Assembly: GCA_965276635.1 (NCBI GenBank)
Contig: CBDIBC010000005.1
Span: 1,364,001 to 1,428,000 of the forward strand
DNA: 64,000 bases
Direction of reading: 5' to 3'
Origin: CBDIBC01 sp965276635
GTDB lineage: Bacteria > Actinomycetota > Acidimicrobiia > Acidimicrobiales > Palsa-688
The translations under genes were made by a program, and so were the position numbers. The notes below the pieces were generated by a model, which saw nothing but the letters and a program-made list of their open reading frames with translations, was not told the origin of the DNA and ran no database searches. Shown piece by piece: positions 31,193 to 40,021 of this stretch (the first letter of the stretch is position 1; each line of letters opens with the position of its first letter).

Positions 31193-31552
31193 TCATGCTC
31201 CGTTCGCGTTCGGGCCCGTCGCCGCACTCTCCGTGCTCGACGTCCGGGCCGCTCGGCCGGCCACCTTGTCCGGCAGCCGGATCACCTTGTGGCGGACGAC
31301 CTCGTCCGCGAGTCGGAGCGTCCGGTCGAGCTCGTCCATCACAGCTGGCTCGGCGGTCGTCTCGATCAGCACGTAATAACCCTCGCTGCGATGGTTGACC
31401 TCATAGGCGAAGCGGCGCTTCCCCCACCGGTCCACCTTCCCGACGGTCCCACCGGCGCCAGTGATAAGGGCGGTCGCCCGGTCGATCGCCGCCCGGATGA
31501 CCTCGTCCTCCCGACCAGCGTCGAGGATGACCATGACTTCGTAGGGCCTCAT
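31193..31552 (-). CDS. rpsF: 30S ribosomal protein S6
   Basis: 119 residues. Opening MRPYEVMVILDAG, WGKRRFAYEVNHRSEGYYVL and VVRHKVIRLPDK identify S6; a short Ala/Thr/Ser tail follows. First gene of the ribosomal/ssb/dnaB series and partner of S18 in the 30S platform. Confidence 0.96.
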   Translation of the reverse strand: MRPYEVMVILDAGREDEVIRAAIDRATALITGAGGTVGKVDRWGKRRFAYEVNHRSEGYYVLIETTAEPAVMDELDRTLRLADEVVRHKVIRLPDKVAGRAARTSSTESAATGPNANGA

Positions 31553-31597
31553 AGGCCGACACCACTTCCCTGTGGACCCGGCCGTGACGGCATCGGG

Positions 31598-31642
31598 GCT
31601 CCGGGATCTCCGGAGCAGGGTTTCAATTGATCGTGCATTCTA
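31598..31642 (-). promoter_or_regulatory. rpsF operon promoter (-10) and leader hairpin
   Basis: On the minus strand TAGAAT (31642-31637) is a good -10 about 85 nt before rpsF; no clear -35 is seen. The leader then forms a stem of GCTCCGG and CCGGAGC (31616-31598). In several bacteria S6:S18 binds such a leader through a CCG element and represses the operon; this leader has suitable CCG bases, but that role is inference. Confidence 0.4.
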
Positions 31643-31754
31643 CCCGAGTGGCGGGTGACAGCCAGGCGAGCGAACAGATGACCGATGGGCATGGCACCAT
31701 CCTGCCATCCGGGTGTGACCGTCAGCCCGCTGGTCCCAGGGGCCAGGCACGCAA

Positions 31755-31783
31755 AGACCGGCCACCCAGTGGGTGACCGGTCT
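31755..31783 (-). terminator. Terminator after the CsbD-like gene
   Basis: AGACCGG and CCGGTCT arms with an inner CACCCA/GGGTG pairing form a long stem 11 bp after the gene end. On the minus strand it is followed by a short TTT, so it is a plausible intrinsic terminator. Confidence 0.65.
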
Positions 31784-31793
31784 CCGGGCAGGA

Positions 31794-31961
31794 TCAGCGC
31801 TTGTGGAGCAGGCCCTTCACCTTGTCGGCGGCGTCGGTCATGGCTTTCTGCAGCTTGCCAGACGCCTGATCGACCTTGCCCTCCCGCTTCAGGTCATCGT
31901 CTCCGGTGACAGCACCGGTAGCCTCTTTCATTCGGCCCTTGGCCTCGTCTGCGTTCGGCAT
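31794..31961 (-). CDS. CsbD-like stress protein
   Basis: 55 residues, highly charged and helical: DEAKGRMKEATGAVTGDDDL then KVDQASGKLQKAMTDAADKV, the CsbD repeat pattern. Members are general-stress-induced proteins of unknown function. ATG 31961 has GGAAAGG 7 nt upstream. Confidence 0.9.
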   Translation of the reverse strand: MPNADEAKGRMKEATGAVTGDDDLKREGKVDQASGKLQKAMTDAADKVKGLLHKR

Positions 31962-32016
31962 GGTGCAGCCTTTCCCCATCGTTGTGTGGCCAGAGGATGC
32001 CCGCCCGACGACCAGA

Positions 32017-32880
32017 TCAAACCTCCCAGTGCGCCGACTCCGGTAGGGCCGCCATCAGCGCGGCCGCCACCTCGTCGCGAAGGTGGTAGGTCTCAGCGTC
32101 GGCCGGAAACTGACCGCGGCGGACGTCAGCGGCGTAGGCGGCCACGCCCGCCACCGCCACGCGCTTCACGTCGGCGTACACCCGCACGAACTTCGGGTGT
32201 ATCCGGTCCTCCAACCCGATGACATCGTGCATCACGAGCACCTGCCCGTCGCAGTGCCGGCCGGCTCCGATCCCGATGGTCGGAACCGGGACCATCTCGG
32301 TCACCATACGCGCCACCTCCGCCGGCACCCCTTCGAGCACGATGGCGAAGCAGCCGACGGCCGCCAGGACCTTGGCGTCGTCGATCAGCCGGTGGGCCGT
32401 GTCGATCTCGCGGCCCTGAACCTTGAACCCCCCCATGGCGTGCAGGGACTGCGGGGTGAGTCCGAGGTGCCCCATCACCGGAATCTCGGCGTCGACCAGC
32501 GCCTCGATCACGCTGGCCCGCTTCTGGCCGCCCTCCAGCTTGACGGCCTGGGCCCCGGCCCGGATGAGCCGCCCCGCGTTCCTCACCGCTTCCGCCCGAC
32601 CCGTGTGGTAGCTGAGCCACGGGAGGTCGGCCACCACCAACGGGGCGGGCCGAGCCCGGGCCACGGCGGCAGTGTGGTGGACCAGGTCGTCGATGGTGAC
32701 CTGGAGCGTGTCGTCGTAGCCCAGCACGGCCATGGCCACCGAGTCGCCGACCAGGATCATGTCGACTCCGGCCTCGTCGGCGATACGCGCCGTCGGAGCG
32801 TCGTACGCCGTCACCATCACCAGCGGATCCCCCGCGCCCTTCCGAGCGCGCAGAGCCGGGACCGTCACAGAAGTGACCAC
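32017..32880 (-). CDS. panB: 3-methyl-2-oxobutanoate hydroxymethyltransferase
   Basis: 287-residue TIM-barrel enzyme making ketopantoate from 2-oxoisovalerate and methylene-tetrahydrofolate, the first committed step to pantothenate and CoA. MVTAYDAPTARIADEAGVDM, ILVGDSVAMAVLGYDDTL and VMGHLGLTPQS are family hallmarks. GTG 32880 has GGGAGG 5 nt before it. Single gene; panC and panD are not in the window. Confidence 0.95.
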   Translation of the reverse strand: MVTSVTVPALRARKGAGDPLVMVTAYDAPTARIADEAGVDMILVGDSVAMAVLGYDDTLQVTIDDLVHHTAAVARARPAPLVVADLPWLSYHTGRAEAVRNAGRLIRAGAQAVKLEGGQKRASVIEALVDAEIPVMGHLGLTPQSLHAMGGFKVQGREIDTAHRLIDDAKVLAAVGCFAIVLEGVPAEVARMVTEMVPVPTIGIGAGRHCDGQVLVMHDVIGLEDRIHPKFVRVYADVKRVAVAGVAAYAADVRRGQFPADAETYHLRDEVAAALMAALPESAHWEV

Positions 32881-32881
32881 C

Positions 32882-33115
32882 GTGTCCTCCCTCGTCGTCG
32901 AACAACTGACCGTCCAGCGCCACGAGGCTGCCGGCGGAGCACCCGACTCTATCCTCGGACGCATCGATCGTGTCGAGCGGGCCTGCGAGAGCTGTGGGTC
33001 GGTCACCGCCGACGGCGCGGCCGTCCACCGCCTCTACCTGCTCCCTGACCTGGTGCGGCAGGACGAGGTGGAGTGGTGGTGCTGGTCGCAGTATCCCCAC
33101 GACGAGGCGGGTTGA
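32882..33115 (+). CDS. Small CxxC protein, unknown
   Basis: 77 residues, divergent from panB by 1 bp. It contains ACESCGSVTADGAAVHRLYL and ends VEWWCWSQYPHDEAG; the CxxC could be half of a zinc site. No clear ribosome-binding site precedes GTG 32882. I do not recognise the family; codon pattern and composition suggest a real protein. Confidence 0.5.
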   Translation: MSSLVVEQLTVQRHEAAGGAPDSILGRIDRVERACESCGSVTADGAAVHRLYLLPDLVRQDEVEWWCWSQYPHDEAG

Positions 33116-33173
33116 TGTCGATTTCCCGGCGGGCGGGCGCCCGGCCCCTGCCCTGTCACCGGGCCCGGAGCGG

Positions 33174-35702
33174 CTAACCCGACGGTGCTGTCGTCACCGT
33201 GCTCGTTTGCCCCCTGCTCGTCGGTGTGGTGGCGGTCGTCGTCGGCGTCGTGGTGGTGGTGGTGATCGCCTGACTGGGGAGCGTCGTGGTGGTGGCCACC
33301 AGTCCCTGCGGGAACTGCAAGACTCCCGGCGCCGGTGGCGTCAGGGTGGTGCCCGCCAAGTTGTAGGCGGGGGTGAACGAGCCCTTGTACCCGGGCTCGG
33401 CCCGGATTGCCGCGGCCATGTAGGTGCGCCACAGCTGGGCCGGCGTGTCTCCCCCCTGCACGCTCTTCAGACCGCGGAAGTTCACCATCGGTTGGTTCCC
33501 CTGCGGGTAGCCCATCCAGATCCCGGTCGTCAGCTTCGGCGTGTAGCCGATGAACCAGGCGTTGGCGGAGTTGTCCGTCGTCCCTGTCTTCCCGGCGATC
33601 GAGTTCCCGACGCCCCGGGCCGCCCCGCCTGTCCCATACAGCACGACCTGCTGCAGCACGTAGGAGACGATGTCGGCCTGCGGCGCGGTAAGGGCCCGGC
33701 GCGTGGTATGCACCGGGAGCGGGAGGGGCTTGCCATCGGCTCGCGTCACCTTGGTGAACAGGATCGGTGAGTTGTACACGCCCCGGTCGGCGAACGTGGC
33801 ATAGGCGGCGGTCATCTCCAGGGGGGACACGTCGGCGGTACCGAGCACCTGTGACGGGTAGGCGCCCACCAGCTCCTTGGGATCGATGCCGAGGGCGGCG
33901 GCCATGGCGTCGAGGTTCTGGGCGCCTAGCTTCTCCACCACCTGCGCGTACACGGTATTGATGGACTGGGCGGTGGCGGCGATCAGACTGGTGTTCAATC
34001 CGGCCGCCTCACCCTCGAAGTTGGTCACCGACCACGGCGTGCCGTTCGCGTTGCCGTGCGGCACGACCACCTCCGGCGGGGCAGGGAAGGTCGACTGCAC
34101 CGAGTACCCGGCCTTCACCAGGTAGGCGAGCATGAACGCCTTGAACGTCGACCCGGCCTGCCGCCCGCTGCCGCCTCCCTCCGTGCCCAGCGCCAAGTTC
34201 ACCTGGGCGCCCGGGTAGCCGCCGTCGTAGCCCTTCCCGCCGATCATCACCTTCACCGCCCCGGTGTCGTCGAGGGAGACGAGGGCCGCGGCGGGATCAC
34301 CCTTGCTCGGATCCAGCGCGGCGCGGTTGGTGCCGTACACCGCGTTGTAGCCGTCGGTCTGCAGCGTCGGATCGAGCGTCGTCGTGACCCGCAGACCGCC
34401 CGTGTCCACCATGGCCGCGCCGTACGTGGCCACCAGCTGCTGGTGCACGGCGTCGAGGAAGTACGCATCCCCCGGCAGCGACTCGTCTCCGGCCGTCGAT
34501 GCCGCCGCCTGCGGGAGCACGTAGCGGCCGAAGGGAGTGGCCTCGACCTGCCGGGCCTGCGTCGAGGTGATCTGGTGATCGCGGATCAAGGCGTTGAGCG
34601 TGTCGGTCTGATGGGCCCGGGCCAGGGCCGCATCGTGGGCCGGGTCGGCGTTCTCGGGCTCGCGGATCAGCCCGGCGAGCAGCGACGCCTCCGGCAGCCC
34701 GTCCTGACCGACTGGCTTGCCGAAGTACGCCTCCGACGCCGCCTGCACGCCGTACGCGCCCCGCCCCAAGTAGATGGTGTTCAGATAGCTGTCGAGGATC
34801 TGGTCCTTGGTCTCGGAGTGGGCCAGCTTCACCGCGATGGCCGCCTCCCGGATCTTGCGGGTAACCGTGCGCTGCGAGTTCAAGTACGTCTGCTTCACGT
34901 ACTGCTGGGTGATGGTGGAACCACCCTGGAGGGTGTTGCCCCGCAGGTTAGAGATCAGCGCTCGGATGATGCTCACCGGGTTGATCGCCCCCTCGGTGAA
35001 GAAATGCCGGTCCTCGGTCGATACCACCGCGTGCACGAGGATGGGCGGCACCGCCTTGTAGGGGACGTTGACGCGGTTCTGCACCTGGTACGAGGTCAGC
35101 TGGTGGCCGGCGTCGTCGTAGATGAACGTGGTCTGCGGCAACGGCGCGGCCTGCGGCAGCGACACGCGCGACAAGGCGAAGAAGCTGCCGGCCACCAGGG
35201 CGAACCCCAGCAGCCCGATGACGAACAATGGCCGCCGCCAGCGCCACAGGAGGCTGCGGCGGCGTCCTCCGGCCCGTCGACGGGGCTGGCGACCGGCCGG
35301 GCGACCGGCTCGGCGGCTGGCGGGGCGGCCCGTCGACCGAGGTGGTCGTTGGCCCGCCCGGGAGCGGGCAGGGCGGGGACGGCCCGCAGCCGGTGTTCGG
35401 TCGGGGCTGGTGTTGGTGTTGCGGCTGGTGTTGGTGTTGCGGCTGGTGTTGGTGTTGCGGCTGGTGTTGGTGTTGCGGCTGGTGTTGGTGTTGCGGCTGG
35501 TTCCTGCTCGGGGCGCCGATGGCTTGTCGGTGCTGCTCCGCCGGTTCGTGGCCCTGTCCGCACCGGTCTTGTCCGCCCCCGTCCTGACGGTGGGCGAGTC
35601 GGCGGCCCGCCGCTGGCGGGCAGCGTGGGGGCGGGGGGTGAGATCGGACCGCGCAGGACGGGTCTGACCTCCCCGGCGGGACGAAAGTCCGTCAGGTGGC
35701 AC
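33174..35702 (-). CDS. Bifunctional class A penicillin-binding protein
   Basis: 842 residues, PBP1/PonA-type. Cytoplasmic N-terminus (~155 residues, Arg/Pro-rich, with five SRNTNT repeats), one membrane helix (RRPLFVIGLLGFALVAGSFF), glycosyltransferase 51 domain (STEDRHFFTEGAINP; GGSTITQQYVKQ), transpeptidase domain with STFK (catalytic Ser), SIN and KTG boxes, and a Thr-rich tail. It polymerises and crosslinks peptidoglycan at the outer membrane face. Next to DUF5318, PadR and ino1, the same set as around ponA1 in Mycobacterium. The GTG start lacks a clear SD and is uncertain. Confidence 0.93.
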   Translation of the reverse strand: MPPDGLSSRRGGQTRPARSDLTPRPHAARQRRAADSPTVRTGADKTGADRATNRRSSTDKPSAPRAGTSRNTNTSRNTNTSRNTNTSRNTNTSRNTNTSPDRTPAAGRPRPARSRAGQRPPRSTGRPASRRAGRPAGRQPRRRAGGRRRSLLWRWRRPLFVIGLLGFALVAGSFFALSRVSLPQAAPLPQTTFIYDDAGHQLTSYQVQNRVNVPYKAVPPILVHAVVSTEDRHFFTEGAINPVSIIRALISNLRGNTLQGGSTITQQYVKQTYLNSQRTVTRKIREAAIAVKLAHSETKDQILDSYLNTIYLGRGAYGVQAASEAYFGKPVGQDGLPEASLLAGLIREPENADPAHDAALARAHQTDTLNALIRDHQITSTQARQVEATPFGRYVLPQAAASTAGDESLPGDAYFLDAVHQQLVATYGAAMVDTGGLRVTTTLDPTLQTDGYNAVYGTNRAALDPSKGDPAAALVSLDDTGAVKVMIGGKGYDGGYPGAQVNLALGTEGGGSGRQAGSTFKAFMLAYLVKAGYSVQSTFPAPPEVVVPHGNANGTPWSVTNFEGEAAGLNTSLIAATAQSINTVYAQVVEKLGAQNLDAMAAALGIDPKELVGAYPSQVLGTADVSPLEMTAAYATFADRGVYNSPILFTKVTRADGKPLPLPVHTTRRALTAPQADIVSYVLQQVVLYGTGGAARGVGNSIAGKTGTTDNSANAWFIGYTPKLTTGIWMGYPQGNQPMVNFRGLKSVQGGDTPAQLWRTYMAAAIRAEPGYKGSFTPAYNLAGTTLTPPAPGVLQFPQGLVATTTTLPSQAITTTTTTPTTTATTPTSRGQTSTVTTAPSG
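35406..35507. repeat. 18-bp tandem repeat in the PBP N-terminus
   Basis: Five full units of GCTGGTGTTGGTGTTGCG start at 35406, 35424, 35442, 35460 and 35478, with a partial sixth. They encode SRNTNT hexapeptides in the cytoplasmic tail of the penicillin-binding protein. The units look essentially identical, which implies recent expansion. Confidence 0.92.
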
Positions 35703-35886
35703 GGTGGGTCGGGACAGTACGGTTGGTAGGGCGCGGAGGGGACGGCGGCGCCAGCGGCCAGGGTACCCACTGCACCAGTGGCGGCCGGTTCAGGTCAGTA
35801 GGCCGTCTCGGTCGGCCGGCCGTCGGTCAGGGGCTCACCCGAGTCTGGTCGCGAGAGTCCGGGTCGTGTAGCTCAGGTCGTGGGTG

Positions 35887-36315
35887 TCAGCGGCTCTGGC
35901 TGGCGCGTGCCCGGCGGCCGCCGAGCGTGAAGGTCTGGGCCAGGTGGTTCCATGAGCAGCTTGGGCAGACCTCGACGACATAACATGTCAGATCCGCAGT
36001 GCTCTTGGTCAGCTTGGCCAACTCCGACCGGCTGGTCACGCACTTCCCGCTGGGGGGTAGGCGGGGCCCGAACACGTAGGAGACCAGGCGTACCTTGGCC
36101 TCCTCGCAGATCGGGCACTCCTCTCGGGTGTCCTCGCCGACGTTCGTCGCTGCTCGCAGCAGCTCGGGATGCGCATCGCAGACATCGAGGCGAGACAGGC
36201 GTCCTTTTCGAAACTCGCTGATGATGGCGTTGCGCGCCAGCCGGTAGTCGATACCGCCGCCACCGGCAGCGCCCTTCGCTGCTCCCCGCAGCGACTCGGG
36301 TCGGAAGCTCATCAC
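35887..36315 (-). CDS. DUF5318 zinc-ribbon protein
   Basis: 142 residues. After a short variable start come YRLARNAIISEFRKGRLSRL and DVCDAHPELLRAATNVG, then two CPxC pairs (CPICEEAKVRLVSYVFG; CPSCSWNHL), consistent with a zinc ribbon. DUF5318 is an actinobacterial family encoded next to ponA and of unknown function. It ends ~185 bp before the PBP start. Confidence 0.88.
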   Translation of the reverse strand: MMSFRPESLRGAAKGAAGGGGIDYRLARNAIISEFRKGRLSRLDVCDAHPELLRAATNVGEDTREECPICEEAKVRLVSYVFGPRLPPSGKCVTSRSELAKLTKSTADLTCYVVEVCPSCSWNHLAQTFTLGGRRARASQSR

Positions 36316-36940
36316 CGCAGCACCCTACCGCCCGTGCTCCGCCGGCAACCCTGGCCGTCCGGTTTCGGCAACGGTGGGGCGGCGAGGCTGCCCTCGGTCG
36401 ACACGCCAGGTGGTCGACTGGCCGCCGGCTGCTGGGGTCGGGGGTGGGGACCTTAAGCGGGCGGGGCGGGCGCCGGGCCGGTCGGCGGCGTGGGTGTGGC
36501 GGGCGCCGGCGGGGCCGGGTGTGGGCGTGGCTTCGGTGGTGGTCAGAGCAGCTTTGGCGCGGTCTTGGTCATCCGCACGCCCTTCCGGCCGAGCTTGGGC
36601 GCGACTTTGGGTCGCCGACGACCCAGATCGCGCCCGACCTCTCGAACGGCTGACCAAAAGCGCGCCCAACCTCGCCACTGCGACTGCGTCTGCGACTGCG
36701 ACTGCGACTGCGACTGCCACTGCGACTGCGACTGCCACTGCCACTGCCATGCGACTCGACGGCCCACGGCCCCACGGCCCCACGGCGACACCACAGGCCC
36801 GTGGCCCAGACGACGGCCCGCCACGTAGGCCGGGTATGAGGTCGCGGGCGTGCTTGGTGGTGCTACCCCGGCCTGGTGGCCCACGGCGGGCTAGATCCGA
36901 AGGCGGGCGTCGACCAGACGGGCGTCGGTGCCGATACTCG
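36316..36940. other. Long gene-free spacer upstream of PadR-ino1
   Basis: About 625 bp without a supported gene. It contains the hexanucleotide array at 36670-36755 and short GGCCCCAC repeats near 36765-36785. Its downstream end merges into the operator region of the PadR gene. Confidence 0.6.
36670..36755. repeat. Hexanucleotide microsatellite (CTGCGA/CTGCCA)
   Basis: About 13 consecutive hexamers, mainly CTGCGA with interspersed CTGCCA and one CTGCGT, in the spacer ~240-320 bp upstream of the PadR gene. Not inside a supported gene. Confidence 0.85.
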
Positions 36941-36973
36941 CGATATGAGATATCGAATCGATACGTCGATACG
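36941..36973 (+). promoter_or_regulatory. PadR operator region of the padR-ino1 operon
   Basis: CGATATGAGATATCG (36941-36955) is a perfect palindrome around GAG; TCGATACG is repeated directly at 36958 and 36966. TAAGAT (36975-36980) resembles a -10 only ~8 bp before the GTG start, so the message may be nearly leaderless. The dyads lie where a repressor would block the polymerase; PadR self-repression is the likely reading. Confidence 0.5.
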
Positions 36974-36987
36974 CTAAGATCGCATTC

Positions 36988-38067
36988 GTGCTCGAACTGG
37001 CCATCCTCGGTCTGCTCAAACAGCAGGAGCTGCATGGCTACGAGTTGAAGAAGCGCCTCCTCGACACGCTGGGGCCCGGCGGGGTGGTGTCCTTCGGCTC
37101 GCTGTATCCCGCCCTCGGCCGGCTGGAGCGGGCCGGCGCGGTGGCGGCGGTGGCGCCCGAACCCCCCGCTGCCCGTGCTCCGATGACGGGATCCATCAGC
37201 GGCGAGCTGGCCGCCTTCCGGACCCGCGGGATCGCCAGACGGGGCGGCCGGACCAAGAAGGTCTATGCCATCACCGCCCGGGGTGAGGAGCTGTTCGCAG
37301 AACTGCTCGCCGCCGACACCGAGTCGAGTCGGGACGACCGGCTGTTCAACCTGCGGCTGGCCTTTGCCCGCTACCTCCCGGCCGAGGCGCGTCTGGGCCT
37401 CCTCGAGCTGCGCCGCGCCCACCTCACCGAGCGCCTGGGCCGCCTGGCTGCCCGCCTCCGGAGCGGCAAGGGACCGCTCGATGCCTATGGGCGCAGCCTG
37501 ATCGATCACGACCGCCAGGCCACCGAGCACGACATCTCGTGGATCGACCAACTCATCGCCTCCGAGCGCCAGCCGGCGATCTCGGAGCCCGAACCGGTTG
37601 GTGCCGCGGCGCTGGTCGTCGAAGCCCCGGCCGCCGTGTGCGCCCTGCCGGACCCGCCCGACGCGGCGCCTACCCCGGCATCGACGGCCACCCCTGCCGC
37701 CATCCCGGCCACCCCTGCCTCCACCTCGGCCACCCCGCCGACCTCTGCCGCCACCCCGGTCGCCACCCCGGCGGCCACCTTGATGGCCCCGACCACAGCC
37801 TCGATCGAACCGACGCAGTTGTGCCGCCTCGATCGACCCAGCCTGTCGGGCCTGCGCTCGGCCGGACGCCCCGGCGCGACTTGGCCTCCGGACGCCGACC
37901 ATTCCCCCAACGCCGACCACTCCCCCAGCCTTCGCCAAGGTCCCCGCCCCAGCCGAGATCCCCGCCCCAGCCAAGGCCCCTGCGCCAACGAGCACCCCAG
38001 CTCTGATCGACTACCCAACCCGCCCAGCCCCCGTGCCGGGCGCCTCCAGGAGGAATCCAACGTATGA
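36988..38067 (+). CDS. PadR-family regulator with long disordered tail
   Basis: 359 residues. The N-terminal winged helix (LAILGLLKQQELHGYELKKR; SFGSLYPALGRLERAGAV; KKVYAITARGEELF) is followed by the PadR C-terminal helices to ~200, then ~155 residues of Pro/Ala/Thr- and Ser/Arg-rich low complexity not usual in the family. The stop overlaps ino1 (ATGA). In Mycobacterium a PadR gene (Rv0047c) also adjoins ino1, so it probably controls inositol synthesis; the signal is unknown. Confidence 0.88.
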   Translation: MLELAILGLLKQQELHGYELKKRLLDTLGPGGVVSFGSLYPALGRLERAGAVAAVAPEPPAARAPMTGSISGELAAFRTRGIARRGGRTKKVYAITARGEELFAELLAADTESSRDDRLFNLRLAFARYLPAEARLGLLELRRAHLTERLGRLAARLRSGKGPLDAYGRSLIDHDRQATEHDISWIDQLIASERQPAISEPEPVGAAALVVEAPAAVCALPDPPDAAPTPASTATPAAIPATPASTSATPPTSAATPVATPAATLMAPTTASIEPTQLCRLDRPSLSGLRSAGRPGATWPPDADHSPNADHSPSLRQGPRPSRDPRPSQGPCANEHPSSDRLPNPPSPRAGRLQEESNV

Positions 38068-39143
38068 GTACCACGATCCGGGTCGCCGTTGCCGGCGTCG
38101 GCAACTGTGCCAGCTCGCTCATCCAGGGCGTCCAGTACTACCGCAACGCTGACCCGGACGAGTCCGTCCCCGGCCTGATGCACGTGGTGCTGGGCGGCTA
38201 CCACGTGTCCGACGTGGACTTCGTGGCTGCCTTCGACGTGGACGCGGCCAAGGTCGGCCTTGACCTCGGCAAGGCCATCTTCTCGGGCCAGAACAACACC
38301 ATCCGCTTCGCTCCCGTCGGCGACCTCGGTGTCAGCGTCCAGCGGGGACCGACCTTCGACGGCCTGGGCAAGTACTACCGGGAGACCATCGAGGAATCCC
38401 CCGCCGCGCCCGTGGACGTGGCTGCCGTGCTCGAGGAGTCCCGGGCTGACGTGCTCGTCTCCTACCTCCCCGTCGGCTCTGAAGAGGCCCAGAAGCACTA
38501 CGCCCAGGCCTGCCTGGATGCGAAGGTGGCGTTCGTCAACGCCATCCCCGTCTTCATCGCCAGCGACCCCGTGTGGGCCAAGAAGTTCACCGAGGCCGGT
38601 GTGCCGATCGTCGGCGACGACATCAAGAGCCAGGTGGGCGCCACCATCGTGCATCGCATCCTGGCCCGGTTGTTCGAGGACCGTGGCCTGGTCCTCGACC
38701 GCACCTACCAGCTCAACGTGGGTGGCAACATGGACTTCAAGAACATGTTGGAGCGGGAGCGGCTGGAGTCCAAGAAGATCTCGAAGACCCAGTCGGTGAC
38801 CAGCCAGATCGAGGCCGGCATCTCCGCCGACGATGTCCACATCGGCCCGTCGGATCATGTGCCGTGGCTCGACGACCGCAAGTGGGCGTACATCCGCCTC
38901 GAGGGCCGGAACTTCGGTGACGTCCCCTTGAACATCGAGCTCAAGCTGGAGGTGTGGGACTCCCCGAACTCCGGCGGGGTGATCATCGATGCCGTCCGCT
39001 GCGCCAAGGTGGCCAAGGACCGCGGCATCGGCGGCCCGTTGCTCGGCCCGTCCGCCTACTTCATGAAGAGCCCGCCGGTGCAGTACCACGACGACCAGGC
39101 CCACCAGATGGTCGAGGACTTCGCCGCCGGCGACAGCCGGTAG
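38064..39143 (+). CDS. ino1: Inositol-3-phosphate synthase
   Basis: 359 residues of the actinobacterial Ino1 type: NAD-binding start (VAVAGVGNCASSLIQGVQYY), SYLPVGSEEA, VGDDIKSQVGATIVHR, and QLNVGGNMDFKNML with the catalytic Lys region. It isomerises glucose-6-phosphate to inositol-3-phosphate, the entry to phosphatidylinositol and, in many Actinobacteria, mycothiol. AGGAGG precedes the ATG, which overlaps the PadR gene by 4 bp. Confidence 0.96.
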   Translation: MSTTIRVAVAGVGNCASSLIQGVQYYRNADPDESVPGLMHVVLGGYHVSDVDFVAAFDVDAAKVGLDLGKAIFSGQNNTIRFAPVGDLGVSVQRGPTFDGLGKYYRETIEESPAAPVDVAAVLEESRADVLVSYLPVGSEEAQKHYAQACLDAKVAFVNAIPVFIASDPVWAKKFTEAGVPIVGDDIKSQVGATIVHRILARLFEDRGLVLDRTYQLNVGGNMDFKNMLERERLESKKISKTQSVTSQIEAGISADDVHIGPSDHVPWLDDRKWAYIRLEGRNFGDVPLNIELKLEVWDSPNSGGVIIDAVRCAKVAKDRGIGGPLLGPSAYFMKSPPVQYHDDQAHQMVEDFAAGDSR

Positions 39144-39180
39144 CGCCGCCTCACCGCGGTCCCTGGGGCACACTGGCGGC

Positions 39181-39918
39181 GTGCCGACCGACAACGCCGC
39201 CGCCTGGGACCGATTCGCCGACTCGTACCAGGCCAGCGCCCAGCTCCCGACGTCGGTCGCCCATTACGGCCCGGACATCCCGACCGAGGCGGACCTCCGC
39301 CTCCTCGGGGACCTGAAGGGCAAGCGGGTGCTGGAGCTGGGATGCGGCGGCGCCCAGTGCGCCATCGCCTTCGTCAAGGCCGGCGCCACGGCGATCGGCG
39401 TCGACTTCTCTGCCGCACAGCTGGCGTTTGCCCGACGCCTCTGCGAGCGCGAGGAGGTCAGGGTGGAGCTCCGCCACGGCGATCTGGCCGACCTGGCCTT
39501 CCTGCGGGCGGACAGCATCGACCTGGTCTTCTCGGCCTACGCGTTCGGCTACCTCGAGCGCCTCGACCGGGTGTTCCGCCAGGTGCACCGGGTGCTGCGC
39601 GTCGGCGCCCCGCTCGTCTTCAGCCTCCCCCACCCGGCTTACGCCATGATCGACGACGACGCCGACCCGCCGCTCCTGGTGCGTCGCAGCTACTTCGACC
39701 GCAGCCCGCTCGACTACGACCGGGACGGGGCCGCCTTCAGCGAGTACCGCCACACCTTCGGCGACCTCTACATGAGCCTGGCTCGAGCCGGGTTTCGCGT
39801 GGACTCGATCCTCGAGCCCGAGCCGTTGGGGGCCGGGCCGCGCAGCCCGCACTGGCGCGAGGCGTTCACCATGGTGCCGCGCACCCTGATCGTCCGGGCT
39901 CGCAAGGAGGGCAACTGA
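39181..39918 (+). CDS. SAM-dependent methyltransferase
   Basis: 245 residues, class I fold: motif I (VLELGCGGAQCAIAF), GVDFSAAQLAFARRL, and a post-motif DLVFSAYAFGYLERL. Substrate unknown. It starts 37 bp after ino1 and may be cotranscribed with it; a strong hairpin follows. Confidence 0.88.
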   Translation: MPTDNAAAWDRFADSYQASAQLPTSVAHYGPDIPTEADLRLLGDLKGKRVLELGCGGAQCAIAFVKAGATAIGVDFSAAQLAFARRLCEREEVRVELRHGDLADLAFLRADSIDLVFSAYAFGYLERLDRVFRQVHRVLRVGAPLVFSLPHPAYAMIDDDADPPLLVRRSYFDRSPLDYDRDGAAFSEYRHTFGDLYMSLARAGFRVDSILEPEPLGAGPRSPHWREAFTMVPRTLIVRARKEGN

Positions 39919-39971
39919 GTCGTCGGGCAAAGGGCGCGGATGAGCCGCGGCCCGTCGCGGCCACGGGCCAT

Positions 39972-40017
39972 TCTGGTGCCCGCAATAGTGGAGATACCCA
40001 CCATTCCGGGCACCAGA
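39972..40017. terminator. Bidirectional terminator between methyltransferase and pcnA
   Basis: TCTGGTGCCCG (39972-39982) pairs perfectly with CGGGCACCAGA (40007-40017) and the inner AATAGTGG/CCACCATT continues the stem with one mismatch. It lies in the convergent gap and would serve both genes. Confidence 0.7.
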
Positions 40018-40021
40018 GTCG

